Below are positions 20,001-28,104 of a DNA stretch of 64,000 nt, in pieces. Made by a program: the position numbers and the translations under genes. The notes beneath the pieces were generated by a model that was not told the origin of the DNA, ran no database searches, and was given only the letters and a program-made list of their open reading frames with translations. Within the stretch, counting starts at the first letter, position 1. Each line of letters opens with the position of its first letter. Where the stretch lies: positions 372,001 to 436,000 of the forward strand of contig NZ_JANRMI010000001.1 of assembly GCF_029531655.1 (NCBI RefSeq), given 5' to 3'. The stretch comes from Bdellovibrio svalbardensis. GTDB taxonomy: Bacteria > Bdellovibrionota > Bdellovibrionia > Bdellovibrionales > Bdellovibrionaceae.

Positions 20001-23000
20001 AGTTTATGCGACAGGTGTTTCTACATGGGCAAGTGGTTCTCCTGATGCAGCGGGGGTTGTGGATAAAGCTAGCACCCAAGTAATCTCAGGCGCAAAGGCG
20101 TTCCTCAACTATATTCAATTGAGTTCACGAAATGAGGTTCGTTTCGCCGATCTGGATTCAAGTAACTACGTTGCATTCAATGCACCTGCGAATGTTGCTG
20201 CAAACGTGACGTGGACTTTGCCAGCTGCCGATGGTGCAAGTGGTAGTGTCTTAAGTACGAACGGAGCTGGAATACTGTCTTGGGCTCCCGTTTATAATGG
20301 TTCAGATAAGGTTACGAAGACCGGTGATAGCATGACCGGGGCGTTGCAAATGAATTCTCGAAATGAAATTCGGTTTGCTGATTTAGATTCGAGTAACTAT
20401 GTGGGGTTCAACTCACCAGCTAATGTGACTGCAAACGTTGTATGGACATTACCCGCTGCTGATGGCACAAATGGGCAAACTCTAACTACCAATGGATCTG
20501 GGGCTTTGTCCTGGACAACTCCAAGTGCTGGAGGAATCACTTCATTAAACGGTCTTAGTGGAGCGGCACAAACTTTTGCAACAGGAACGACGGGAACAGA
20601 TTTTAATATCTCTTCTGCATCAACGATCCATACTTTCAATTTTCCAAATTCTTCGGGTACCAATCGTGGTCTTCTAACATCTACCGACTGGACAACTTTC
20701 AATTCTAAATTGGGAACAGCTTCGACTTTTTCCGGTGATGTTTCTGGTACTTCTAGCACGATGTCAGTTGATAAAATAAAAGGTAAGAGTGTTGTTCCCG
20801 TGGCTTATTCTGCCGGCCAGGCTCTTCGTTATGACGGCACGAATTGGGTCAATACCTTAATCAATATATCAACGGATGTAACTGGGACTTTGCCAGTGGC
20901 CAACGGTGGCACAGGTGCGACTTCGATTGGCTCTGGTAACATAGTTGTCGGAGCAGGCACGGGTGCGGTGACATCATTGGCAGCAGGTGTGGCCGGAAAT
21001 TTAGTTTATGCTACGGGTGTTACAACTTGGGCAAGCGGCACACCTGATACGGCGGGCCTTGTTGATAAGACTTCAACCCAGACAATCTCTGGAGCAAAAG
21101 CATTTACAAACTATCTTCAAATGAGTGCGCAAAATCAGTTGCGTCTTGCCGATAGCGATTCTTCTAATTACATCGCTCTGCGATCTCCAGCAACTGTAGC
21201 AGCAAATGTGACTTTAACTATGCCAGCAACAGCAGGCACAAATGGTCAGGCATTAACGACTGACGGTAGTGGAACATTATCTTGGGTGACTCCAGGATTA
21301 CCAAGTAATTCAATTCCCATCTATCAAGTTCGAGTCGCAACGACGGCGAATATTACCTTATCAGGGACCCAAACAATTGATGGAGTCAGCGTTATCGCTG
21401 GGGATCGTGTGTTGGTAAAAAACCAAACGACAGATTCACAAAATGGCGTATATGTGGTGGCTGCAGGAGCTTGGACTAGAGCAACTGATATGGACGCGTG
21501 GACGGAGACAATTGGTTATCATGTGCAAGTGAGCGAGGGAAGTGCTGGAGCGGGGATGAGCTTTTCTTCCAGCACGGTGCCGTCGGGAACAATTGGGACT
21601 ACATCTCTTAACTGGACATCAAATGGAAGTGCGACAACGGTTGAAAATACAGCAAATGGTTTAAGTGCTCTATTTAAAAACACCACAGGGACCAACAATA
21701 CCGCAAACGGTGCATGGGCGCTTCTGAACAATACTTCGGGAATTGAGAACACCGCAAATGGCTGGGGCACGCTTTTCACAAATACCACTGGTGGTGAAAA
21801 TACTGCAGACGGCTCCGCAGCACTCTATGCGAATACGACCGGATCACAAAATACCGCAAACGGATGGAGTGCGCTTCGTTACAACACAACTGGTTGGTAT
21901 AACGTAGCATTGGGAGATCAAGCTCTCTACAGCAGTGCTACAGCGGATAACAACGTTGCCGTAGGCTCAAGTGCCATTTACTCCAACTCCACGGGGAGCA
22001 AAAATTCGGCGATTGGTGCAAATAGTCTGTTCGGTAATACGGTAGGTACTGGCAATACTGCCTCCGGGTATCAGGCCCTCTATAGCAACAACGCAAAATT
22101 TGAATCAACTGCTATTGGATACTTGTCAATGAAGTATGCGGATAGTACAGCCACGGCGTCCACTTCGTACAACACGGCCCTTGGCGCATATTCACTTTAT
22201 GGAAGTACAACGGCTTCTGCGAATACAGGAACTAAGAACACGGCACTTGGCCATTCAGCTTTAAAAATTATGACATCTGGAAGCTCAAATATTGGAATCG
22301 GTTATAACTCGGGATCGGCGATCACAACGGGAAGTAACAACGTTGTAATTGGGTCTAATACCGGTTCGACGATTGCAACAAGTTCAAATACTATTCTAGT
22401 ATCCGATGGCGCGGGCACAGAGAGATTGCGCATTGATAGTTCCGGCAACGTTGGTATCGGAACGACTACGCCCGCGCGATTACTTCATGTCTCTGGGCCG
22501 ATGCGAATTACTCCCGCCGCTTTGCCAGGTTCACCAGCAGCTGGTGATATTGCCATAGACAATGCTGCTTCCAACGCTCTCAAGTATTACAATGGTTCAT
22601 CTTGGGTGTCAGTGGGTTCCTCTTTCCCTCTTTTGGGTTCTGGTGGTTCATGGTCAGGTCCGACATATAGTTTTGCTTCGAGCACTACGACTGGTATGTA
22701 TAGTTCGACTCTTGATACTCTTGAGTTTGCAGCAGGAGGCAATCGAGTTTTCTATATTGATTCTCAAGGATTCAATGTGGGTGGCTATGGTCGCATCAAA
22801 GATGCTGGAATGGCATCAGCTCCCACCTATACTTTTCAGGCTGATACATCCAGTGGCATGTTTCAGCCTGCTGCAAACACTTTGGCGCTTTCCTCAGCAG
22901 GATCGGAGCGTGTTCGCATCACTGCAGCTGGAAACTTCGGTATTGGAACAGCGACTCCATCTACGGCACTACAAGTAAGCGGAGTGATTTCTCCGGCGGC

Positions 23001-23490
23001 GGATAATACCAACACTTTAGGAACAGCGGGTTTGCGATTTACGACTATCTACGCGACGAATGGAACAATCAATACCTCGGATCGTCGTCAGAAACAGGAC
23101 ATTGAAAATTCTGATCTGGGCTTGGACTTTATCAATAGGCTTCGTCCCGTTTCATACCGTTGGAAAACTGGAACAGATAAAGATCAGCATTATGGTTTAA
23201 TTGCACAAGAAACTGAAAAAGTTCTCAACGAGGTTTCAAAGTCCAACAGAAAACCAGCCGGCCAAGGCGTTGTTACTTATGACCGCGAGAGTGACCGTTA
23301 TGGTATTCGCTACACCGAGCTGATTTCACCCATAATCAAGGCGATTCAGGATCTATACGAGTCGTTAGTGGGAACTCAGAAAGAGGTCGTCGCACTGAAA
23401 GCTGAAAATACGATGATCAAAGCTTACCTTTGCAAAAAAGAGCCTACCGCACCCTTCTGCGGAGAGAGTTCAACCTTACTAGCCCGTTAG
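14071..23490 (+). CDS. Giant trimeric fibre/adhesin with S74 chaperone domain
   Basis: 3139 residues from the ATG at 14071 (GAGGA upstream); a GTG at 14056 would lengthen it by 5. A signal peptide (about 1-19) is followed by an N-terminal beta domain to about 170. The shaft consists of long repeats: a 371-residue unit about 2.9 times (residues about 772-1826) and a 334-residue unit about 1.7 times (about 1827-2409). Next comes a phage tail-fibre-like module (about 2414-2518: IDGVSVIAGDRVLVKNQTT), a YadA-head-like array of 14-15-residue NTAxGxxAL repeats (about 2523-2790), two GNxGIGTxTP segments, and a C-terminal S74 intramolecular chaperone (about 3003-3139: TSDRRQKQDI, YGLIAQETEKVL). This is the architecture of surface trimeric fibres, including Bdellovibrio mosaic adhesive trimers used for prey recognition. 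The specificity is unknown. Confidence 0.88.
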   Translation: MKSMKLIVAILIFAQTALGNGPKGINISGKIVEDASNVALSSAAVDFTIKVLSPDNCLLYSEQHLNTDLSATGGTFSFTIGEGTSPINVYSVGSPQSRASLLKVFSNSTALVSGLTSEDQGLETTVCPGSYTPAAGDQRKVKIIFNTGSGGDRAILPYHNIGSVPYAMVAEEATSAAKATDADQLGGQPASAYALASDLSVSVPANETDPSVKSFAKSNLPSCNAGEVLKASGGVLTCVSAGGSVAVATTTSTGIVQVGSGLSVNGAGVLSTDTAAIKTALALGLTDVTGLQTALNDRVLYSQMPSCGADEVWTFVSPAGGFVCTPISITSAKVSDFNTAVDARIAADTTKLPLSGGTMTGAINMNDQNLTLTGYITMNPSKSLHLSNNATDPAGLTVADKGKVWFNSTTNEMKYWDGTQAKVIGTAGAGVQSMNGLSDNAQAFALGTSGTDFNINSASGVHTFNIPSASASNRGLLTAADYTTFSNKLSAVSGSALPSAQIWVGNAGGNAAAVSLSGDATISNAGVFALKNTGAAGTYYKVTTDAQGRVSSGVSTLAVSDVTNLQTDLDAKVPYAQLATCTDNQTLKFISPVGGFSCVNIAITASQVTDFSTAVDARIAADTTKLPVAGGTMTGTLNMGGQDVTNAGNVSLASNKNLQLGSYAADPSTAAWGAAEKGRTWFNTTSNQIKYWDGAAVQALGISGAGLTSFNGQVGSTQTLAVPGTSGAAPNWSSSGNTHTLNIPLASSAGATAGLLSKTDYDSFVAKQPAGNYVTALTGDVTATGPGSAAATIAANAVTTSKILDGTILAADLNFTGVNTATSGIAIVDSAGKFNNFACGTTGHVATWTVTGWACQAPAATGVTSVATGTGLTGGPITGTGTISLANTAVAAASYGSATQIGTFTVDAQGRLTAAGNVTVTPAWSSITATPTTLAGYGITDAQSSTLTDGKILVGNASNIATAQTMSGDATLSNAGALTLASSGVSAGTYSKVTVDAKGRVTVGANIVSGDVTTALGYTPLNKAGDVMAGLLGLNGVAADPGGLVAGDKGKMWYRTDTNEIKYWNGSAAIALGVSGAGLTSLGGQTGSTQTFATGTTGAAPAWSSASNTHTLNIPMASSAGTTAGLLSKTDYDSFVAKQPAGNYVTALTGDVTAAGPGSAAATIVANAVTTGKILDGTILGVDLNFTGVNTATSGIAIVDSTGKFNNFACGTAGHVATWTVTGWACQAPAATGVTSVATGTGLTGGPITGTGTISLANTAVTAAAYGSATQVGTFTVDAQGRLTAAGNVTVTPAWSSITGTPTTLAGYGITDAQSSTLADGKIFVGNGSNVATAQTMSGDASLSNAGTLTLASSGVTAGTYSKVTVDAKGRVTVGANIASGDVTTALGYTPLNKAGDVMTGNFGLNGVTSDPGGLVAGDRGKMWYRTDTNEVKYWNGTSAVALGVSGAGLTSLNGQNGSTQTFAIGTTGAAPAWSSGSNTHTLNIPLASSAGTTAGLLSKTDYDSFVAKQPAGNYVTALTGDVTAAGPGSAAATIASNAVTTGKILDGTILGADLNYTGVNTATSAIAIKDSTGKFFDFACGTTGHVATWTATGWACQAPAANGTVTNVATGAGLTGGPITGSGTISLANTAVTAASYGSATQVGTFTVDSQGRLTAASNVTVTPAWTSITGKPTTLAGYGITDAQSSTLVDGKILVGNASNVATAQTMSGDATLSNVGALTLASSGVTAGTYSKVTVDAKGRVAVGANIASGDVTTALGFAPLNKAGDVMSGLLGLNGVAADPGGLVAGDKGKMWYRTDTNEVKYWNGSTAVALGVSGAGLTSLNGLSGSTQTFATGTSGTDFNISSASTTHTFNFPSASGTNRGLLTSADWSSFNSKLGTASAFSGDVSGTSSTMSVDKLKGKSLAPVAYSAGQHLRYDGTNWVNSLLALSTDVTGTLPVANGGTGSTTIGSGNLMVGAGTGAVTSLAAGVAGNVVYATGVSTWASGSPDAAGVVDKASTQVISGAKAFLNYIQLSSRNEVRFADLDSSNYVAFNAPANVAANVTWTLPAADGASGSVLSTNGAGILSWAPVYNGSDKVTKTGDSMTGALQMNSRNEIRFADLDSSNYVGFNSPANVTANVVWTLPAADGTNGQTLTTNGSGALSWTTPSAGGITSLNGLSGAAQTFATGTTGTDFNISSASTIHTFNFPNSSGTNRGLLTSTDWTTFNSKLGTASTFSGDVSGTSSTMSVDKIKGKSVVPVAYSAGQALRYDGTNWVNTLINISTDVTGTLPVANGGTGATSIGSGNIVVGAGTGAVTSLAAGVAGNLVYATGVTTWASGTPDTAGLVDKTSTQTISGAKAFTNYLQMSAQNQLRLADSDSSNYIALRSPATVAANVTLTMPATAGTNGQALTTDGSGTLSWVTPGLPSNSIPIYQVRVATTANITLSGTQTIDGVSVIAGDRVLVKNQTTDSQNGVYVVAAGAWTRATDMDAWTETIGYHVQVSEGSAGAGMSFSSSTVPSGTIGTTSLNWTSNGSATTVENTANGLSALFKNTTGTNNTANGAWALLNNTSGIENTANGWGTLFTNTTGGENTADGSAALYANTTGSQNTANGWSALRYNTTGWYNVALGDQALYSSATADNNVAVGSSAIYSNSTGSKNSAIGANSLFGNTVGTGNTASGYQALYSNNAKFESTAIGYLSMKYADSTATASTSYNTALGAYSLYGSTTASANTGTKNTALGHSALKIMTSGSSNIGIGYNSGSAITTGSNNVVIGSNTGSTIATSSNTILVSDGAGTERLRIDSSGNVGIGTTTPARLLHVSGPMRITPAALPGSPAAGDIAIDNAASNALKYYNGSSWVSVGSSFPLLGSGGSWSGPTYSFASSTTTGMYSSTLDTLEFAAGGNRVFYIDSQGFNVGGYGRIKDAGMASAPTYTFQADTSSGMFQPAANTLALSSAGSERVRITAAGNFGIGTATPSTALQVSGVISPAADNTNTLGTAGLRFTTIYATNGTINTSDRRQKQDIENSDLGLDFINRLRPVSYRWKTGTDKDQHYGLIAQETEKVLNEVSKSNRKPAGQGVVTYDRESDRYGIRYTELISPIIKAIQDLYESLVGTQKEVVALKAENTMIKAYLCKKEPTAPFCGESSTLLAR
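16384..19548 (+). repeat. In-frame 1113-bp tandem repeats inside fibre gene
   Basis: Units begin at 16384, 17497 and 18610 (each at the AACTATGTCACAGC codons), exactly 1113 bp or 371 codons apart. The third is cut short near 19548, where a second repeat family begins. Protein identity between units is very high while the DNA differs at many third codon positions. Confidence 0.92.
19549..21297 (+). repeat. In-frame 1002-bp repeat inside fibre gene
   Basis: Second repeat family. Copies start at 19549 and 20551 (GGTCTTAGTGGA in both), 334 codons apart. The second copy is shorter and ends near 21297 before the tail-fibre-like module. A shorter internal duplication (SRNEVRFADLDSSNYVAF and SRNEIRFADLDSSNYVGF) lies within the first copy. 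Confidence 0.88.
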
Positions 23491-23660
23491 GAAAGGAACC
23501 TAATTGGGCCGACCGTCTAACAATTTGTCGCTGGCGTCTTTGTCTTTAGCCTTATAAACCCATCTATTGCCTTCTGGGATGAGCTATCTGAAGAGCTTCC
23601 CCGGTATGGAGTTTGCTCTTCCAATCCTTGTTAAAATCAATTTATTTCAGGGAGATTATC

Positions 23661-24269
23661 ATGTTGAAGAAAAAGGCTATTTTGGCGTTTATGTCGGGTC
23701 TTCTCATTCAAAGCGTTGCTTCGGCAGGTGTGAAAGAAGCCGCCTTTCAGTGTGTGTACTTCACATGCCCTGCGATCCTATTGCGGGTAACAGGAGTCAG
23801 CTACCTTCTTGAGAATATTGAGCGCAATAAACAAGCTCAGAAAATTGTGGCCGCCACAGAAGATGCTAACTTCTTTAAGTCACATGTCATTCAGTCAAAT
23901 CGCGGTGAGCTGGCGAATGATCTCTATAACAAACTCGTGATTCATGTGGCTCCTGGGGACGTTGTAACACAATCAGTTCAGGTGAAGCATACCTCTGGTG
24001 ATGGCTCTTACTACTACACTTCAGAAGATGCGTTACTTGAAGTGGACACGACTCAGCCTATCCTTTTAGAAAACAGAATCGCAACGGGAGTAAAGATCAA
24101 TGGGCGTGCGCTTATTTCGCCAGCTTTGGCGGAAGCCCATTTGGCGGTGCAGTTCCTGATTTTCTCTGATGCCTTGGTTGTTAAAGATACAGATCGCACA
24201 CAGTACTCCATCGCAACGGATGCTCTTTCGTTGAACGAGATTGCGATCATGTTTGCTCATAAAAAATAA
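23661..24269 (+). CDS. Secreted protein, function unknown
   Basis: 202 residues from the ATG at 23661, with AGGGAG at 23649-23654. A signal peptide (LKKKAILAFMSGLLIQSVASA) and a mature part with two early cysteines (FQCVYFTCPAILL) are visible. No domain is recognised. A 170-base gap separates it from the fibre gene, so I treat it as separately transcribed. It is not obviously related to the fibre. Confidence 0.65.
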   Translation: MLKKKAILAFMSGLLIQSVASAGVKEAAFQCVYFTCPAILLRVTGVSYLLENIERNKQAQKIVAATEDANFFKSHVIQSNRGELANDLYNKLVIHVAPGDVVTQSVQVKHTSGDGSYYYTSEDALLEVDTTQPILLENRIATGVKINGRALISPALAEAHLAVQFLIFSDALVVKDTDRTQYSIATDALSLNEIAIMFAHKK

Positions 24270-24364
24270 CCCTGAACGTAGAGGTTTACCATGTCCGGGA
24301 TGTTATTTTGATATCCCGCTTCCCACCAAATATTTTTTCCGTATCCTTTAAATCGGGGGGCGGA

Positions 24365-24682
24365 ATGTCTGAAGATGTGAAGGCGCAAGTTGAAATGAAT
24401 ACGGCGGGCGCTCATATGAGAACCTATCTTGAGGAGATGGTTAAAAAGATCGTTCGCAATCCCAGTGACGCGCGGATTGAGTTTTCCCAGGGGGAGAAGA
24501 CGACGGTTTATATCGCTGTTGTAAATCCAGACGATCTTGGATTGTTGCTAGGTAAAAAAGGAGCGACGATTGATGCTATCCGAACTTTAGTGAGAGCGAT
24601 GATGGCTCGGTATGGGATGAGAGCCATCGTGCAATTAGACGAGCAACTTGAGAGTCATTGCGCTAAGAGTGATCTGGATTAG
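24365..24682 (+). CDS. khpA: KH-domain RNA-binding protein (KhpA/YlqC-like)
   Basis: 105 residues from the ATG at 24365, directly after a GGGGGGCGGA run; the frame opens earlier but that part is not KH-like. A single KH domain is visible with VVNPDDLGLLLGKKGATIDAI, including the GxxG loop (GKKG) that grips single-stranded RNA. KhpA partners with KhpB in Gram-positives and binds many small RNAs and mRNAs; here it stands alone. Its 3' end overlaps the convergent esterase gene by four bases. Confidence 0.8.
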   Translation: MSEDVKAQVEMNTAGAHMRTYLEEMVKKIVRNPSDARIEFSQGEKTTVYIAVVNPDDLGLLLGKKGATIDAIRTLVRAMMARYGMRAIVQLDEQLESHCAKSDLD

Positions 24683-25491
24683 CGACGAAACTTTACGAAC
24701 CACTTTGTGATCGCATCGGGAGCTTGATCCAACCATTGATGACTAGCGGTTGGGTCAGTCACGAGTGCGCTTTTAACGCCACTCTCTTTAAGTAAGTTAT
24801 AATAAGGCAGCATTGTGCTGATAGGGACGATCAGATCGGCATCACCGTGCAAAAATAAAGTGGGCGGGTGATCCTCAGGAAGTTGTTCTGGTAGATTGCA
24901 AAGAGGGCCACCACAAGTTGCCCATGAGCCTGATTGAATCGCAAGAGCTTTGAAAACCCCTGGGAATGAAAGTGCCATACGGCTTGTATTATACCCACCG
25001 CTAGAAATACCCGTCGCAAAAAGCTTGCTCATATTGATGGGGCCGAAGCTGCCTTCATTCATATTTTGCAAAAGATTCTGAATGAAGATTTCGTCTTCAG
25101 AGTTTTCGTATGGGATGCCGATCAGATTGGTCATCCATGCCAATCCGGATATTGCGGGCGGTGCGATCACGGCAAATCCATGATCCAAAAGACTTTGAAT
25201 CAGGCGGATCTCGTTGAATCCTCCAAAAGGCATCCCTTGATATCGCTCAAAATCGACAGAGAAAAAACTGCCTTGAAAAATCACGACAGTGGGCCAACCT
25301 TTTTTGGGAACTTTGCCCGGTGGAAGGGAGTACTTCACCGTTCGAGTGAGATGGTGTCCCTTGATGTCCAAACTGGAAGAGGGGCAGGTGATATGAGAAA
25401 TCACAATTCCAGTTGTTTCGCAGAAAGAAGTTTTTTGCTCAGCCAGAGCCGAGGCTGCTATGAAAGTTAGAAGTACGAACAAAAATTTCAA
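24679..25491 (-). CDS. Exported alpha/beta-hydrolase (esterase/depolymerase-like)
   Basis: 270 residues with a signal peptide (MKFLFVLLTFIAASALA). It has an alpha/beta-hydrolase core with nucleophile elbow GISSGG (Ser163), an acidic residue in FLHGDADLIVP and a late His in TASHQWLD, giving a complete Ser-Asp-His set. The HGDAD segment is typical of the polyhydroxybutyrate-depolymerase/feruloyl-esterase group. The substrate is unknown; it acts in the periplasm or is secreted, which fits a lifestyle of digesting prey. It overlaps khpA tail to tail. Confidence 0.75.
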   Translation of the reverse strand: MKFLFVLLTFIAASALAEQKTSFCETTGIVISHITCPSSSLDIKGHHLTRTVKYSLPPGKVPKKGWPTVVIFQGSFFSVDFERYQGMPFGGFNEIRLIQSLLDHGFAVIAPPAISGLAWMTNLIGIPYENSEDEIFIQNLLQNMNEGSFGPINMSKLFATGISSGGYNTSRMALSFPGVFKALAIQSGSWATCGGPLCNLPEQLPEDHPPTLFLHGDADLIVPISTMLPYYNLLKESGVKSALVTDPTASHQWLDQAPDAITKWFVKFRR

Positions 25492-25700
25492 GGGCTCCTC
25501 CGTTTGGACTCAGAGATGTTTATCAATGTCTGGGGTCGGATTGCAAATGAAAGGCTGTCCCGAGGCTCAAACTCGGGACGAATAGTTGATACATATGTAA
25601 AGGTTCCCAGCTTTTGTTGGACAGACCTAAGGCCTGACAGAGGCCAAAATAAGAGGTCCCATTCAGAAAGCATGTTATTCTGCATAAAAGAGGGCTAACT

Positions 25701-26333
25701 ATGCGTAATTTTGCAAGTGTATTGGGGATCTTTTTTCTGTGCTTTGCTGTGGGATATTCCTACCTCAGATCAACAACAGACGCCTATCAAGTGAACCGGG
25801 ACCCGGCTGCCATTCGTACAAACTTTGATTTTTCTCATCTTAGTGGCACGAAACTTCAAGACGCGGTTAAGCAAAGACTGGTAGCAGGCTTTGAGTTGAG
25901 AAAAAATGCAGAAGGAACCGGCATCGGTCTTGGTCACTTTGTGTTTCTCGATGAGAAGGGTGAAAAGAAATTGGCTTGCCAAGAGTTTGGTAAAGTCACT
26001 TTGTCCTTCGTGGCAGAAGGTATTTCAGTCGCGGGCGACAAACCGGCAATGGAACTTGAAGGTCGCTGTGAGTTTTCAACCGATATGACGAAGATCAACC
26101 CGTTGTACCTTCCTGTTGCGAAAATCTTGGGCGAAAAGCCGGGCGATGGTGAATTCCAATTTAACGAAGGCCATGCCATCACGGTTCGCTTCACCAATCT
26201 TCCAGAAGAGTGGCCAAGAACTTGGTTGCTGAAATCAGTGAAACTGACAAACGAGAAAAATAGCGAAGCTTTGGTCGTTGAAAGCAACGAAGTCGCTCGC
26301 TACCTAGGGCATCCGCTAGTTCTTACTTTCTAG
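25701..26333 (+). CDS. Exported or membrane-anchored protein, function unknown
   Basis: 210 residues, ATG at 25701 with AGAGGG upstream. One N-terminal hydrophobic segment (SVLGIFFLCFAVGYSYL) acts as signal or anchor, and the rest is soluble and beta-rich. No domain is recognised. It is followed by a strong terminator shared with pepA, which converges on it. Confidence 0.65.
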   Translation: MRNFASVLGIFFLCFAVGYSYLRSTTDAYQVNRDPAAIRTNFDFSHLSGTKLQDAVKQRLVAGFELRKNAEGTGIGLGHFVFLDEKGEKKLACQEFGKVTLSFVAEGISVAGDKPAMELEGRCEFSTDMTKINPLYLPVAKILGEKPGDGEFQFNEGHAITVRFTNLPEEWPRTWLLKSVKLTNEKNSEALVVESNEVARYLGHPLVLTF

Positions 26334-26376
26334 TTAGTGGTATACGGCGGTCCCGCCCACTCATAATTTTTGGGCA

Positions 26377-26417
26377 TAAAAAAACCCTCATAGGAAACTA
26401 TGAGGGTTTTTGTTTTT
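26377..26417. terminator. Bidirectional terminator, 25701 gene / pepA
   Basis: Perfect 13-bp stem AAAACCCTCATAG-GAAA-CTATGAGGGTTTT with A and T tracts on either side. Confidence 0.92.
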
Positions 26418-26438
26418 TTGAATCGAAGCAGAAGTCGA

Positions 26439-27956
26439 CTAAGTGTAAGACTTAGCGATTTCTACGAATGTACGGATCATCGCACCTGAAGCACCTTTTT
26501 TAGGAGCGTAAGGCAAACGATTTCCAACTGCCCAGCCAGTTCCCGCGATGTCGAAGTGAGCCCAAGGGATGCCTTCGCCAACGAATTGCTCAAGGAATGC
26601 CGCCGCAGTTGCAGAGCCTGCACCTTTACCAGATGACATGTTAGAAAGATCGGCAAAAGTGCCTTTCATGTCTTTCACGTGGAAATCTGTCAAAGGCATA
26701 TGCCATACCCATTCACCAGACTCATCAGCCGCTTTTTCCACTTTGTTTTTCAAAGCATTGTTGCGAGTGAAGTAACCTGTGTGAGTGTTGCCCAATGCAA
26801 CAACCATTGCACCGGTCAAAGTCGCAGCATCGCAGATCATTTGTGGTTCAAGTTCAGTTGCGTAAGACAAAGCGTCCGCCAAGATCAAACGACCTTCAGC
26901 ATCTGTATTGTTGATCTCGAAAGTTTTACCGTTGCGAGCTGTGTGAACGTCGCCTGGCTTAGTTGCAGAACCGTTAACCAAGTTTTCAGTTGAAGCGACC
27001 AAGCCAACAGCGTTGATTTTTAGCTTCAATTTTGCGATCGCAAGCATTGTACCGATAACATTTGCGCCACCGCACATGTCGTATTTCATTTCTTCCATAC
27101 CAGCTGAAGGCTTGATGCTGATACCACCGCAGTCAAAAGTAAGACCTTTACCTACGAAGCAAACTGGCTTTTTAGAAGCGGCAGCGCCTTTGTATTCCAT
27201 GATAATGAAGCGTGGCTCTTGGTCAGAACCCATAGAAACACCAAGAAGACCGCCCATGCGTTCTTTTTTGATGCGAGCTTTATCCCAGACAGTCACTTTC
27301 AAGTTGGCGATGCCTTTGGCAGCTTCAACTGTAGAGTCTGCCAGGATGGTTGGTGTCATCAAGTTGCCTGGCATATCGCCAAGACGACGAGAGAAGTTCA
27401 CCACAGAACCCAAGATCACGCCTTCGTTGAAAGCAGCTTTTACAGCCTTGTCATTACCTAGTTTAGTAGCAACGTGGATCGTGATTTCTTCATTTTCTTT
27501 TTTTGCATCCTTTTTCGCAGAAGATTTCAATTCGTCGAAAACGTATGAAGTCATAACAAGACCTTCAACAACCGCTTTGGCGAAATCAGCAAGGTCTTTT
27601 TTAGAAGTTGTGATGCCGTCGAAGTGCAAAGCTGCTTCTTTAACATTCAAAGCTTTAACAGCCTCGTAAGCAGAAGCCACTGACTGACGAACTGATTCGT
27701 GCGTGATTTCATTTTCTTTACCAAGACCGACAACGATCACGTGACGGAAGCCAGCGTGGTTGATTTCGCGGAAAGTAACCGCTTCTTGGTGTTTGCCGGT
27801 GATTGATTTTTCTTCGATAGAAGCGGCAAATTTTTTGTTGAGCTCAGAATGAGTCACTTTTGCGAGCTTTTCTTTTTGCGAAGATGATTTAGAAAACACG
27901 ACCAAAGCCGGGCATGTAAGTGAATCGACATCTTTGTTTAACAAGTTGATAGCCAT
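26439..27956 (-). CDS. pepA: Leucyl aminopeptidase, M17 family
   Basis: 505 residues. The C-terminal catalytic domain carries the M17 signature NTDAEGRLILADAL and the metal-site stretches VGKGLTFDCGGISIKP and KYDMCGGANV. The N-terminal domain (about 1-170) is the usual less conserved M17 part. It removes N-terminal residues from peptides with two divalent metals, in the cytoplasm as a hexamer. It is divergently placed from clpP, which suits a common role in recycling peptides, but the 148-base gap does not prove shared control. Confidence 0.95.
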   Translation of the reverse strand: MAINLLNKDVDSLTCPALVVFSKSSSQKEKLAKVTHSELNKKFAASIEEKSITGKHQEAVTFREINHAGFRHVIVVGLGKENEITHESVRQSVASAYEAVKALNVKEAALHFDGITTSKKDLADFAKAVVEGLVMTSYVFDELKSSAKKDAKKENEEITIHVATKLGNDKAVKAAFNEGVILGSVVNFSRRLGDMPGNLMTPTILADSTVEAAKGIANLKVTVWDKARIKKERMGGLLGVSMGSDQEPRFIIMEYKGAAASKKPVCFVGKGLTFDCGGISIKPSAGMEEMKYDMCGGANVIGTMLAIAKLKLKINAVGLVASTENLVNGSATKPGDVHTARNGKTFEINNTDAEGRLILADALSYATELEPQMICDAATLTGAMVVALGNTHTGYFTRNNALKNKVEKAADESGEWVWHMPLTDFHVKDMKGTFADLSNMSSGKGAGSATAAAFLEQFVGEGIPWAHFDIAGTGWAVGNRLPYAPKKGASGAMIRTFVEIAKSYT

Positions 27957-28104
27957 ATGAACCCCTTAAAATTATTAAGCTTTATGAAGCAGAATAAGAT
28001 GTAACATAGCAGTGTTGTGGGTCAAAGGTTTTTCGTAAAGTCCTGTTGGAGTATTCCGATAGGTAGCACAGCATAGGACTTCATTTCCAACCACAGGAGA
28101 CAGC

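Noticed and set aside
16384-21297. Assembly artefact or CRISPR-like array
   Set aside because: The repeats stay in frame, share protein sequence and differ at many synonymous sites, so they are real gene repeats.
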